Assembly (NCBI GenBank): GCA_947473325.1
Contig: CANJEJ010000009.1
Span: 1 to 38,676 of the forward strand
Source of the DNA: Alphaproteobacteria bacterium
GTDB lineage: Bacteria > Pseudomonadota > Alphaproteobacteria > SHVP01
Reading direction: 5' to 3'
DNA: 38,676 bases
Below the pieces are notes generated by a model that saw only the letters and a program-made list of their open reading frames with translations, was not told the origin of the DNA and did not search any database. This document shows positions 6,710 to 15,743 of the stretch, piece by piece; position 1 is the stretch's first letter, and each line of letters starts with the position of its first letter. Made by a program: the position numbers and the translations under genes.

Positions 6710-7817
6710 ACTCAAGGACCGCGCCGCCGCCCTCAACGCCGAACTCGCCCGCGCCGACCTGTTCGGCCTGATGCAGGGCGTCGGCCTGGAGGTGACGGGG
6801 CGCACGGCCGCTTTCCTCAACGCTGTCGAAGCCTATCGCCATCACCCCTATCGCCGCGCCCTCGAAGAACCGCCGGTGATCTGGCAGGAAGGCAACACGC
6901 GCCTGCTCGACTATGGCGCGGTGCCGCGGCCGCGCGGCGGCCGGCCGGTGCTGGTGGTGCCGTCGCTGGTCAATCGCGGCTATGTCCTCGACCTGTCGGA
7001 GCGGCGCAGCCTGCTGCGCCATCTCGCGCACCAGGGGCTGCGGCCGATCCTGGTCGACTGGGGCACGCCCGACGCGGTGGAAAAGCGCTTCAGCTTCGAC
7101 GATTGCATCAAGGGCCGGCTGTCGCGTGCGCTCGACCGCGCCATGCAATTCGCACGCGGGCCGGTGCCGGTGATGGGTTATTGCATGGGCGGCAACATCG
7201 CCCTCGCCCTCGCCACCCTGCGGCCCGACGGCGTGAAGGCGTTGGCGCTGCTGGCGACGCCCTGGGACTTCCATGCCGGCCAGCCCGAAGCGATCCGCAT
7301 GCTGGTGGCGCCGAACGGGCCGATCCCGTCGATGATCCGCCAGCTTGGCGAGATGCCCATCGACCTGTTGCAGGGCTTCTTCGTCGCGCTCGATCCGCTG
7401 CTCGCGATGCGCAAGTTCCGCAGCTTCGCCGCCCTGCCGCCGGATGCGCCGGAACGGCTCGACTTCGTCGCGCTGGAAGACTGGCTCAACGACGGCGTGC
7501 CGCTCGCCGGTCCCGTCGCCACCACCTGCTTCACCGAATGGTACGGGGCCAATGCGCCGCTCAGGAAGCAGTGGCGGGTCGGCGGCCAGGCGATTGACCC
7601 GGCGAAGATCACCTGCCCGACACTGGTGGTGCTGCCCGACCGCGACCGTATCGTCGCGCCCGGCGCCGCCCGCGCGCTGGTCGATGCGCTGCCGAAGCCG
7701 GATGTGCTGGAACCGGCCGCTGGCCATATCGGCATGGTGGTCGGCAGCAAGGCGGAAGCCGCGTTGTGGCAGCCGCTCGCCGGCTGGCTCAAGGCGCAAT
7801 GGGCGGGGCGGCCCTAG
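6549..7817 (+). CDS. PhaC-like alpha/beta hydrolase (putative PHA synthase family)
   Basis: The 422-residue protein has a PHA synthase-type alpha/beta hydrolase core. The nucleophile elbow is GYCMGGN with Cys212, the Cys lipase-like box diagnostic of PhaC rather than ordinary hydrolases. ATPWDF follows (236-241), then a likely catalytic Asp in VLPDRDRIVAPGAA and His in AAGHIGMVVG. VDWGTP (169-174) is also typical. At about 420 residues it is shorter than class I PhaC (about 590) and nearer class III PhaC in size, so it may need a partner or have a divergent role such as depolymerase or esterase. It lies upstream of phaA-phaB and divergent from phaR. The start is uncertain because the upstream short ORF overlaps it; ATG 6549 is used. 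Confidence 0.85.
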   Translation: MLPAARGQGVNPAQPVRPGPRPIGLHLALTMWTLTGAAAALPLVRMGMVPWVPELKDRAAALNAELARADLFGLMQGVGLEVTGRTAAFLNAVEAYRHHPYRRALEEPPVIWQEGNTRLLDYGAVPRPRGGRPVLVVPSLVNRGYVLDLSERRSLLRHLAHQGLRPILVDWGTPDAVEKRFSFDDCIKGRLSRALDRAMQFARGPVPVMGYCMGGNIALALATLRPDGVKALALLATPWDFHAGQPEAIRMLVAPNGPIPSMIRQLGEMPIDLLQGFFVALDPLLAMRKFRSFAALPPDAPERLDFVALEDWLNDGVPLAGPVATTCFTEWYGANAPLRKQWRVGGQAIDPAKITCPTLVVLPDRDRIVAPGAARALVDALPKPDVLEPAAGHIGMVVGSKAEAALWQPLAGWLKAQWAGRP

Positions 7818-7855
7818 CTTTCGAGCCCTTTTTACCGCACCGCCAAGGGCTTATG

Positions 7856-7869
7856 TGCAGTGCAGCATT
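7856..7869. promoter_or_regulatory. Candidate PhaR operator upstream of phaA
   Basis: TGCAGTGCAGCATT (7856-7869) contains the odd palindrome TGCAGTGCA and differs by one base from TGCAGTGCAACATT upstream of etfB (36289-36302). It overlaps a weak -10-like TTATGT (7851-7856), about 86 bases upstream of the phaA ATG. This placement suits repression by PhaR; binding is inferred. Confidence 0.5.
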
Positions 7870-7954
7870 CTGCTTTATTTCCGCCCGGACCCGGCGCAGG
7901 ATGCCGGCATAACCGCCCGCAGCAGGGCGCAGACGAACTCCAGAGGTGCCCTCC

Positions 7955-9130
<1,176 letters not shown>

Positions 9131-9144
9131 GCTTCACGGGCATG

Positions 9145-9163
9145 GGGGCCGCAGGCCGGCCCC
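9145..9163 (+). other. GC-rich hairpin in the phaA-phaB spacer
   Basis: GGGGCC (9145-9150) and GGCCCC (9158-9163) can pair around a 7-base loop, 14 bases after the phaA stop. There is no T tract. It might stabilise or attenuate the phaAB transcript. The call is weak because such pairs are frequent in DNA this rich in GC. Confidence 0.3.
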
Positions 9164-9212
9164 AAAGGCAGTCCGGGCCGGCTGGAACGTCCCCTCACAA
9201 GGGAGGGACGTA

Positions 9213-9935
9213 ATGGCGCGGGTTGCGATCGTTACCGGCGGCACGCGCGGCATTGGCCGCGCCATTTCCGAAGCGCTGAAGGACAAGGGCTATCGCGTCG
9301 CGGCCAATTATGCCGCGAGCGAGGAGGCGGCCGAGCGCTTCCGGTCCGAAACCGGCCTCAAGGCATGGCGCTGGGACGTCGCCGACTTTGCCGCCTGCCA
9401 GGTGGCGGTGGCGCAGATCACGGCCGAGCTTGGCCCGGTCGACATCGTCGTCAACAATGCCGGCATCACCCGCGATGCGACACTGCACAAGATGGCGCCC
9501 GAGCAGTGGCAGGCGGTGATCGACACAAACCTCAGCAGTTGCTTCAACATGTGCCGGGTGGTGATCGAATCGATGCGCGAGCGCGGCTTCGGCCGCATCG
9601 TCAATGTCGGCTCGATCAACGGCCAGGGCGGGCAATATGGCCAGGTCAACTACGCCGCTGCGAAATCCGGCATCCACGGCTTCACCAAGGCGCTGGCCCA
9701 GGAAGGCGCTGCCAAGGGCATCACGGTGAATGCCGTCGCGCCCGGCTATATCGACACCGACATGGTGCGCTCCGTGCCGCCCGCCGTGCTGGAGAAGATC
9801 GTCGCCCGCATCCCGGCCGGCCGCCTCGGCCAGCCCATGGACATTGCCCGCGCGGTGCTGTTTCTTGTCGCCGACGAGGCCGACTTCATCACCGGGTCCA
9901 CTCTGTCGGTGAATGGCGGCCAGCATATGTACTAA
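9213..9935 (+). CDS. phaB: Acetoacetyl-CoA reductase PhaB
   Basis: This 240-residue short-chain dehydrogenase reduces acetoacetyl-CoA to (R)-3-hydroxybutyryl-CoA, normally with NADPH. The cofactor motif is TGGTRGIG (residues 8-15), the NNAG motif is at 91-94, and the catalytic Ser134, Tyr147 and Lys151 lie in NVGSINGQGGQYGQVNYAAAK. PGYIDTDM and the C-terminal SVNGGQHMY are characteristic of PhaB. The ATG at 9213 has a strong GGGAGGGA about 4 bases upstream; the longer open frame from 9039 runs back into phaA and is not coding. It follows phaA and is 16 bases before the next gene. Confidence 0.95.
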   Translation: MARVAIVTGGTRGIGRAISEALKDKGYRVAANYAASEEAAERFRSETGLKAWRWDVADFAACQVAVAQITAELGPVDIVVNNAGITRDATLHKMAPEQWQAVIDTNLSSCFNMCRVVIESMRERGFGRIVNVGSINGQGGQYGQVNYAAAKSGIHGFTKALAQEGAAKGITVNAVAPGYIDTDMVRSVPPAVLEKIVARIPAGRLGQPMDIARAVLFLVADEADFITGSTLSVNGGQHMY

Positions 9936-9951
9936 GGGTCCGCAGTCCGGA

Positions 9952-10986
9952 ATGACCACGATCTATCACATGGCCGCGGCCGCTGACTGGCAGGCGGCGC
10001 TGCAAAGCGGCAGCTACGCCGGCACGCCGGACGACCAGCGCGACGGCTTCCTGCATTTCTCCACCAAGCTGCAGGTGGCGGAATCAGCGAGGAAGCATCG
10101 CGCCGGGCGCACCGATCTCGTGCTGCTCACCGTGCGTGCCGAGGCGCTCGGCGAGGCGCTGAAATGGGAACCGGCGCGCGGCGGACAGCTGTTTCCCCAT
10201 CTCTATGGACCCTTGCGCGCGGCCGACGTTGCGCGGGCGGAATCCCTGCCGCTTGGGCCCGACGGGCTGCATGAATTTCCCTGGGACAAGCCGACGCCGG
10301 GCGTGTTTCCGACCCGGTTGACGGACGGCTATCGCAGCTTCCTCGACGGCCGCTTCACCGGCGAGCAGGCGCGTTATGAAATGCTCGCTCGCGCTGGCCA
10401 GCGGCCCGAGATCATGGTGATCGGCTGCGTCGATTCCCGCGTCTCGCCCGAAGTGATCTTCGACGCCGCGCCGGGCGAGCTGATGGTGGTGCGCAATGTC
10501 GCCAACATCGTGCCGAAATACGAACCCGAAGCGGAGGGCAGCCGCTCGCAGCACGGCACCAGTGCGGCGCTGGAATTCGGCGTCCAGGCGTTGCGGGTGA
10601 AGCATATCGTCGTGCTCGGCCATGCCCTGTGCGGTGGCATCCGCGCCTTCGCCGACGACAATGAGCCACTGTCGCCCGGCGACTTCATTGGCAAGTGGAT
10701 GGCGCAGATCGCGCCGGCGGCGGAGAAGCTCGGTCCTCAGGGCAAGAAGAATTTCGACGCCTATCTGCGCCAGCTCGAATTCGCCTCGGTCGAACTCAGC
10801 TTGCAGAACCTGATGACCTTCCCCTGCGTGCGCATCCTGGCGGAGAAGGGCCAGCTTGCCCTGCATGGCGCCTATTTCGGCGTCGCCACCGGCATGCTGC
10901 TGGTGCGCGACGCCGTCACCGGCAAGTTCGAACCGGTGACGGGCGCCGTGCCCGGACGGATGCCATTGAGGCCGGCGGGAAGCTGA
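9952..10986 (+). CDS. DUF952-beta-carbonic anhydrase fusion protein
   Basis: One uninterrupted 344-codon frame encodes two domains. Residues 1-110 match DUF952, a small alpha/beta fold of unknown function: TTIYHMAAAADWQ, DGFLHFST, VLLTVRAEAL and LFPHLYGPL. Residues 118-344 are a complete beta-carbonic anhydrase (CO2 + H2O to bicarbonate), with zinc ligands C159 and D161 with R163 in CVDSRVSPEV, and H224 and C227 in GHALCGG. VVRNVANIVP and HGTSAALEFGV are family hallmarks. Most beta-CAs are about 210-230 residues without such an N-terminal domain. The linker (LPLGPDGLHEFPWDKPTPG) shows no stop or internal ribosome binding site. It is 16 bases downstream of phaB and probably co-transcribed with it. 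Confidence 0.9.
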   Translation: MTTIYHMAAAADWQAALQSGSYAGTPDDQRDGFLHFSTKLQVAESARKHRAGRTDLVLLTVRAEALGEALKWEPARGGQLFPHLYGPLRAADVARAESLPLGPDGLHEFPWDKPTPGVFPTRLTDGYRSFLDGRFTGEQARYEMLARAGQRPEIMVIGCVDSRVSPEVIFDAAPGELMVVRNVANIVPKYEPEAEGSRSQHGTSAALEFGVQALRVKHIVVLGHALCGGIRAFADDNEPLSPGDFIGKWMAQIAPAAEKLGPQGKKNFDAYLRQLEFASVELSLQNLMTFPCVRILAEKGQLALHGAYFGVATGMLLVRDAVTGKFEPVTGAVPGRMPLRPAGS

Positions 10987-11008
10987 GGGCAGGCGATCCA
11001 AATGCCGC

Positions 11009-11036
11009 CGTCATGCCGGCCTGCGCCGCCATGACG
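11009..11036. repeat. REP-like palindrome between converging genes
   Basis: CGTCATGCCGGC (11009-11020), loop CTGC and GCCGCCATGACG (11025-11036) pair at 11 of 12 positions. It lies 22 bases after the carbonic-anhydrase stop and 10 bases before the stop of the converging GST gene. CGTCATGCC is a common core of alphaproteobacterial REP-type palindromes. No T tract is present, so it could be a REP unit, a bidirectional Rho-assisted terminator, or both. Confidence 0.6.
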
Positions 11037-11046
11037 ATTGCACCGA

Positions 11047-11694
11047 TCAGCGCCCTGCGAGTTGTGGCGCCACCGGCGTGGTGAAGATCGGGTCCATCAT
11101 CCGGCGGTCGAACCAGGCCGACAACTTCGGCCGGCCTTCGCGCCAGTGATGGGTGGGAATCTTGTGGTCGAGCCGTTCCGCCACCTTCGGCAACCGGGTT
11201 TCCAGGAAGGCCAGCGAGCCGACAAGCCGCACCTGGGCGATGTCGAGCGCGGCGGGGAAGGAATCGACCTCGCCCTCGAACTCGTCGAGGCTGCGCGGAA
11301 TCTTGGGAAAGAAGCGGTCGATATAGGGCTGGCGCCGCTTGTCGGCCGGCTCGCGGCTTTCCACGAACAGCCGCACATAGTGGTCGAACAGCGAATCTGC
11401 CTGCCACAGCTGGCGGCGCAGCTTCAGCAGGTTGGGTCCGGGCGTGAACAGCTTTGGCTTCGCATGCAGCCCGTCGATATATTCATAGGCGACAGGGCCG
11501 CCATAGAGCGGCGTGCCGTCGGCAAGCTCGATCATCGGCACGGTCGACAGCGGGTTCACCTCGGGCAGCCCGTTGTCGGTCTCGAAGGGGTCGTTGGCGA
11601 CGAAGGTGCACTGGGCGTGCACGCCCGCGTAGTTGATCACCGCCTCGATGGTGTGGACATAGCCCACGAAGGGCGAGAAACGCACCTTCATCAT
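11047..11694 (-). CDS. Glutathione S-transferase family protein (third of three)
   Basis: The 215-residue protein has a thioredoxin-like N-terminal domain (MMKVRFSPFVGYVHTIEAVIN, cis-Pro in NPLSTVPMIELADG at about 48-61) and an all-helical C-terminal domain with LRRQLWQADSLFDHYVRL, AALDIAQVRLVGSLAFLETRLP and a final WREGRPKLSAWFDR helix. Where GSTs usually have Glu-Ser or Asp-Ser contacting glutathione, it reads GG (residues 65-66, LYGGPVAYEYID). Its ATG overlaps the stop of the second GST gene by four bases (ATGA), implying translational coupling. Substrate and even glutathione use are unknown. Confidence 0.85.
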   Translation of the reverse strand: MMKVRFSPFVGYVHTIEAVINYAGVHAQCTFVANDPFETDNGLPEVNPLSTVPMIELADGTPLYGGPVAYEYIDGLHAKPKLFTPGPNLLKLRRQLWQADSLFDHYVRLFVESREPADKRRQPYIDRFFPKIPRSLDEFEGEVDSFPAALDIAQVRLVGSLAFLETRLPKVAERLDHKIPTHHWREGRPKLSAWFDRRMMDPIFTTPVAPQLAGR

Positions 11695-12332
11695 TGGTCG
11701 GCCTCGATCTTGCTGAAGATGGGATTGGGGCGCCAGCGTGCATACCAGGCGGCAAGCGTGGGCCGGCCCTCGCGCCAGTCGAAGTCCGGCTTGATGCCGA
11801 AGGGATGCAGCTGCGCGCCGATCTCCGGCATGCGCGTTTCGATCCAGATGATGGTGCAGACGGCGCGCAGTTGCGCGATATCGAGTCCGCGGGTCCAGCC
11901 CTTTGCGTCCTGGTCCAGCACGTCGAACCCGCTCAGCGTCTTCTTCCACTGGCGCGCGATCAGGTGTGGCCGGCGGTTTTCCGGCGGCTGCATCGATTCG
12001 CCGAAGACGCGGGCGAACTGGTCGAACATGCCATCGGCGAGCCAGAGCTGGCGGCGCAGGAAGATGAGGTCAGGGCCTGGCGGGAACAGCTTCGGCTTGT
12101 CGTGCAGCCCGTCGAGGAATTCATAGAGGATCGGCCCGCCGAAATAAGGCGTGCCGTCTTCGTCGAGCCCGGTGGGCACCGTGGTGATCGGTGTGTGCGG
12201 CGCGAGCTTCTGCCATTCCTGGTAGGGGTTCGTCGCCACCATCCGGCAGCGCGACCGCAGGCCGGTGCAGTTCACCAGCGCCTCGATCGGATTCACATAG
12301 TTGTCGAGCGGGGTGTAGAAGATGGTGATCAT
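11691..12332 (-). CDS. Glutathione S-transferase family protein (second of three)
   Basis: This 213-residue GST-like protein (MITIFYTPLDNYVNPIEALVN) has the cis-Pro segment TPITTVPTGLDEDG (about 47-60) followed by YFGGPILYEFLDGL, again with GG (65-66) in place of the canonical Glu/Asp-Ser. The C-terminal domain shares LRRQLWLADGMFDQFARVFGES, a GLDIAQLRAVCTIIWIETRMP helix and the WREGRPTLAAWYARW ending with its neighbours. It overlaps both flanking GST genes by four bases each. The three proteins are alignable but clearly diverged, so the triplication is old. Confidence 0.85.
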   Translation of the reverse strand: MITIFYTPLDNYVNPIEALVNCTGLRSRCRMVATNPYQEWQKLAPHTPITTVPTGLDEDGTPYFGGPILYEFLDGLHDKPKLFPPGPDLIFLRRQLWLADGMFDQFARVFGESMQPPENRRPHLIARQWKKTLSGFDVLDQDAKGWTRGLDIAQLRAVCTIIWIETRMPEIGAQLHPFGIKPDFDWREGRPTLAAWYARWRPNPIFSKIEADQ

Positions 12333-12949
12333 CGCATCGCAATCGCGTTGTCGCGTGGCCGGAACGACGGCCGCTTCGTGAATTCCTCATACCAGGCGGC
12401 CAGCTGGGGCCGGGCCTGCCGCCAGTCGAGCGGTAGCGAACCCTGATTCTTCAACTTGTCGAGATACATCAAACCGCAGGCAATGGAAATGAGCCCGACG
12501 GTGAATCCCCGGAACGAGGTTGCCTCGCGGTCGAGCGCATCCAGTGCGCGGCCGATGGTGGCCAGCCAGTTTTCCATCATCGCGTCAGACTGCAATGCAC
12601 GCGGGCGTTTCAGTTCGTTCTGGCGCAACGCGGCGATGTCGAAAATGGCGTCGCCCAGCGTCATGTGGCGCAACGCGTCCCAGCGGTCGGGGCCGGGAGG
12701 GGGATACAGCTTCGGCCCGCTGTTCAGGGCGTCGAGATATTCATAGATCGCCGGGCCGCCGAAAATGCTCTGGCCCTCGTCGGTTACCAGAGTTGGCACC
12801 CGCGACAGCGGGTTCGCCGCCACATGGGCGGGGGCGCGCGTGTAGGGGTCGGTCGGGATGCGCTCCATCCGGTCCCAGGTCCCGGTCTCGAGCGCAACGA
12901 CCTGCACCTTGTGCACGACATCGCGCAAGGGTGTGTAAAACAGCTTCAT
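12329..12949 (-). CDS. Glutathione S-transferase family protein (first of three)
   Basis: The promoter-proximal GST of the array, 206 residues, begins MKLFYTPLRDVVHKVQVVALETG. This is close to the usual GST strand-helix start (KLYYSPxSPxxRKVRV). The cis-Pro lies in NPLSRVPTLVTDEGQ (46-60), followed by FGGPAIYEYLDAL with GG at 64-65. The C-terminal domain keeps RHMTLGDAIFDIAALRQNELKRP and the LDWRQARPQLAAWYEEF helix typical of bacterial beta-type-like GSTs. The gene starts 81 bases from the divergent methyltransferase gene, and its stop overlaps the second GST start (ATGA). The three probably form one operon. Confidence 0.87.
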   Translation of the reverse strand: MKLFYTPLRDVVHKVQVVALETGTWDRMERIPTDPYTRAPAHVAANPLSRVPTLVTDEGQSIFGGPAIYEYLDALNSGPKLYPPPGPDRWDALRHMTLGDAIFDIAALRQNELKRPRALQSDAMMENWLATIGRALDALDREATSFRGFTVGLISIACGLMYLDKLKNQGSLPLDWRQARPQLAAWYEEFTKRPSFRPRDNAIAMR

Positions 12950-13030
12950 GGGATCCGATTTGATAGGGCAGTAAACGCTAGCATCCGCCCGCTACCGGCG
13001 TCCACGCGCGACTCGTGCTAGAATGGCCAG

Positions 13031-13804
13031 ATGGAAGGCGATGTCGTCGATCTCAAGCGTTTCTACGACAGCCGGCTCGGGCTGATCGTTGCGCACACCC
13101 TGCGCCGCGAATTGCGCCGTTTCTGGCCCAATATGGCGGGCCAGCGCATGCTCGGCCTCGGCTATGCCGTGCCCTTCCTGCGCCCCTTCCGCGACGAGGC
13201 CGAACGCGTCGTCGCCCTGATGCCAGCGCGCCAGGGCGTGCATCACTGGCCGGCGGGCGATGCCAACGCTGTCGCGCTGGGTGACGACACCGAGTTGCCG
13301 CTGCCCGATGCGATGTTCGACCGTGTGCTGCTGGTGCACGCGCTGGAAACCAGCGAAGAGATGCGGCCCATGCTACGCGAGATCTGGCGCGTGCTGGCGC
13401 CGGAAGGCCGGCTCCTGATCGTGGCGCCGAACCGCCGCGGCGTCTGGTCGCGGCTGGAACGCACGCCCTTTGGTGCCGGCCAGCCCTTCAGCCCGGGCCA
13501 GCTGGAACGGCTTCTGCGCGAGGCGATGTTCTCGCCGACGCAATCCTCGGCGGCGCTCTACTTCCCGCCGACGCGCTGGAACGTCGCCTTGCGCTTTGCC
13601 AGGACGATCGAGAATTTCGGCGCCCGCATCAAGGCGACGGCGCTCGCCGGCGCGGTGCTGGTCGAAGCCTCAAAGCAGGTTTACGCCGTAGGTGTTCGCG
13701 CCCAGGGGCGCAAGCGCCGCCCGGTCACCGTGCCGGCCATCCGCGTCGTGCAGCCCGGCGCGGCGCGCATGCCGGGCAGCGCGCGTATTCCAGGCGGAGA
13801 CTAA
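13031..13804 (+). CDS. Class I SAM-dependent methyltransferase domain protein
   Basis: The 257-residue protein resembles methyltransferase type 11 proteins. DDTELPLPDAMFDRVLLVHALE is the post-motif II region, and LREIWRVLAPEGRLLIVAPNRRG is motif III. Motif I, usually VLDLGCGxG, appears as MLGLGYAVPFLRPF (residues 40-53). The C-terminal 30 residues are basic and Pro/Ala-rich and may be disordered. The substrate is unknown. It is divergent from the GST array and its TAA overlaps the metW stop by four bases in a tail-to-tail arrangement, so there is no room for a separate terminator on either side. Confidence 0.8.
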   Translation: MEGDVVDLKRFYDSRLGLIVAHTLRRELRRFWPNMAGQRMLGLGYAVPFLRPFRDEAERVVALMPARQGVHHWPAGDANAVALGDDTELPLPDAMFDRVLLVHALETSEEMRPMLREIWRVLAPEGRLLIVAPNRRGVWSRLERTPFGAGQPFSPGQLERLLREAMFSPTQSSAALYFPPTRWNVALRFARTIENFGARIKATALAGAVLVEASKQVYAVGVRAQGRKRRPVTVPAIRVVQPGAARMPGSARIPGGD

Positions 13805-14436
13805 GCCCGCCGCAGCAGGAACAATCCCTGCTGCGCGAACAGGTTGCCCAGCTGCTCGATGGAGCTGAACCAGGTCGCGGTGCCGTCACGGTTCAGGTAG
13901 ACGCGCTTTTCCACCACCAGGTTCAGGTCGCGGCACAAATCCTCGAAGTCACGGATCGTGCACAGGTGGATGTTGGGCGTTTCCCACCACGGCTCGTCGA
14001 GCAGCTGCGTTTCCGGCATCTGGCCGCGAGTCAGCAGCTGCAGGCGGATCTTCCAGAAGGCGAAGTTGGGGAAGGAGACGATGGCGTGGCGGCCGATGCG
14101 CACCATTTCTTCCACCACCCGGCGCGGGTTGCGCGTTGCCTGCAGCGTCAGAGACAGCACGACATAGTCGAAGGCCTGGTCGGGATAGTCGACGAGATCA
14201 ATATCGGCGTCGCCCTGGATCACCGAGAGGCCGTTGCTAACGCAGGCATTCACGCCGGCCTGGGAAATCTCGATGCCGCGTGCATCCACGTCCTTCTGGG
14301 TCGAGAGAACATGCAGCAGGTCGCCCTCGCCGCAGCCGACGTCGAGCACGCGGCTGCGCGAGGGGATCATGTCGGCGATCAGCAGCAGGTCGACGCGGGT
14401 GTCGGCGACGCGCGGCAGGGTGACAGGACCGTTCAT
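13801..14436 (-). CDS. metW: Methionine biosynthesis protein MetW
   Basis: This 211-residue methyltransferase-fold protein has SAM-binding motif [13 protein letters not shown] (about 35-46), then [47 protein letters not shown] and [21 protein letters not shown]. The latter segments are diagnostic of MetW. MetW works with MetX in homoserine O-acetyltransferase activity for methionine synthesis in many proteobacteria. Its ATG overlaps the metX stop by four bases (ATGA), so the two are translationally coupled. It ends tail-to-tail against the methyltransferase gene. Confidence 0.95.
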   Translation of the reverse strand: MNGPVTLPRVADTRVDLLLIADMIPSRSRVLDVGCGEGDLLHVLSTQKDVDARGIEISQAGVNACVSNGLSVIQGDADIDLVDYPDQAFDYVVLSLTLQATRNPRRVVEEMVRIGRHAIVSFPNFAFWKIRLQLLTRGQMPETQLLDEPWWETPNIHLCTIRDFEDLCRDLNLVVEKRVYLNRDGTATWFSSIEQLGNLFAQQGLFLLRRA

Positions 14437-15602
14437 GCCGGCAGCCCCCGGCGCCGCGCCGCGCCGTTCAGGAAGCCGGTCAGGGTGCGATCGAATTCCG
14501 GCTCCTCGAGGAGGAAGGCGTCATGGCCCTTGTCGGACTCGATCTCGACGAAGCTGACATTGGCGGCTTCGGCATTCAGCGCGCGCACGATGTCGCGGCT
14601 TTCCCAGGTCGGGAACAGCCAGTCGCTGGTGAAGGAAATCACGCAGAAGCGCACCGGCGTCTTTTCGAACGCCAGCGACAGCGTGTCGTCATGCTCCGCG
14701 GCGAGGTCGAAGTAATCCATCGCCCGGGTGATGTAGAGGTAGGAGTTGGCGTCGAAGCGCTCGACGAAGGTGATGCCCTGGTGGCGCAGGTAGCTTTCCA
14801 CCTGAAAGTCGGCATCAAAGCCATAGGTGACGCGGTTGCGGTCCTGCAGCTTGCGGCCGAACTTCCGGCGCAGCGCCGGCTCGGACAGATAGGTAATATG
14901 CGCCGCCATGCGGGCAACCGCGAGGCCGGCGCGCGGCACGGTGCCCACTTCCAGATAATTGCCGCCCTGCCAGTTGGGATCGGCGGTGATCGCCTGGCGG
15001 CCCACTTCGTGGAAGGCGATGTTCTGGGCCGAATGGCGTGCGGCGGCGGCGATCGGCACGGCGGCGAACACGCGTTCGGGATAGGCATGGGCCCATTGCA
15101 GCACCTGCATGCCCCCCATCGACCCTCCGATGACGGCGAAGAGCTGTTCGATGCTGAGATAGTCGAGCACGCGTGCCTGCGCCCGCACCATGTCGGCGAT
15201 GGTGATGACCGGGAAGGTGAGACCCCAAGGCTTGCCCGTCTCGGGGTTGATCTCCTTCGGCCCGGACGAGCCCATGCAGCCGCCCAGCACATTCACGCAA
15301 ATCAGGAAATAGCGGTCGGTGTCGAGCGGCTTGCCCGGCCCGACGATGCGCTCCCACCAGCCGGCCTTGCCGGTCGTGGGGTGGGCGCTGGCGACATACT
15401 GGTCGCCGGTCAGCGCATGGCAGATCAGGATGGCGTTCGACTTGTCGGCGTTGAGCGCGCCATAGGTCTGGTAGGCCATGGTGAAGCGGTCGAGCTCGAC
15501 CCCGCAGTCCAGCCGCAGGGGCCGCTCATGTCCAAGTTCGACGGAAAAGCCCTGGTCGACCGGCTGGCTGCCGGCAGGTGTGACCACGGGTTGCGACGTC
15601 AT
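14433..15602 (-). CDS. metX: Homoserine O-acetyltransferase MetX
   Basis: A 389-residue alpha/beta hydrolase-fold acyltransferase that transfers acetyl (or succinyl) from CoA to L-homoserine, the first committed step of methionine synthesis. The catalytic Ser161 is in GGSMGGMQ, with Asp327 (SDWLFP) and His360 (KGHDAF). Other conserved blocks are [11 protein letters not shown] and [12 protein letters not shown]. The ATG at 15602 is preferred over the upstream in-frame codon at 15641 because it gives the family's usual N-terminus; AGGA lies about 11 bases upstream. metX and metW form one operon reading from a promoter shared back-to-back with the chorismate mutase gene. Acetyl versus succinyl preference is not decided here. 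Confidence 0.95.
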   Translation of the reverse strand: MTSQPVVTPAGSQPVDQGFSVELGHERPLRLDCGVELDRFTMAYQTYGALNADKSNAILICHALTGDQYVASAHPTTGKAGWWERIVGPGKPLDTDRYFLICVNVLGGCMGSSGPKEINPETGKPWGLTFPVITIADMVRAQARVLDYLSIEQLFAVIGGSMGGMQVLQWAHAYPERVFAAVPIAAAARHSAQNIAFHEVGRQAITADPNWQGGNYLEVGTVPRAGLAVARMAAHITYLSEPALRRKFGRKLQDRNRVTYGFDADFQVESYLRHQGITFVERFDANSYLYITRAMDYFDLAAEHDDTLSLAFEKTPVRFCVISFTSDWLFPTWESRDIVRALNAEAANVSFVEIESDKGHDAFLLEEPEFDRTLTGFLNGAARRRGLPA

Positions 15603-15639
15603 AAAAGGCCTGTCCTGCGACAATGAAATACGGAGGGCC

Positions 15640-15669
15640 ATAGGTTGGTCCGGCGCCCGGCCGTGTCAA
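15640..15669 (-). promoter_or_regulatory. Candidate promoter of metX-metW
   Basis: On the minus strand a perfect -35 TTGACA (plus-strand TGTCAA at 15664-15669) is followed, after 17-18 bases, by AACCTA/ACCTAT (15640-15646). The -10 is weak. It lies about 40 bases upstream of the metX start. No SAM-II riboswitch-like leader could be recognised in this region. Confidence 0.5.
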
Positions 15670-15677
15670 CGTTTTCT

Positions 15678-15706
15678 TTGATTTCGGGGCCTGCCCGGAC
15701 TATGAC
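15678..15706 (+). promoter_or_regulatory. Candidate promoter of the chorismate mutase-hisC-tyrA operon
   Basis: TTGATT at 15678-15683, 17 bases, then TATGAC at 15701-15706. It lies 38 bases upstream of the ATG at 15744 and back-to-back with the metX promoter; the two -35 elements are only 8 bases apart. Confidence 0.5.
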
Positions 15707-15743
15707 TATCTGCCCTCGACAGCGCATTTCCCAAGCTTTTTTC

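Noticed and set aside
15603-15743. Possible SAM-II riboswitch upstream of metX
   Set aside because: I looked for the conserved SAM-II pseudoknot bases on the minus strand and did not find them; the leader after the predicted promoter is only about 30 bases.
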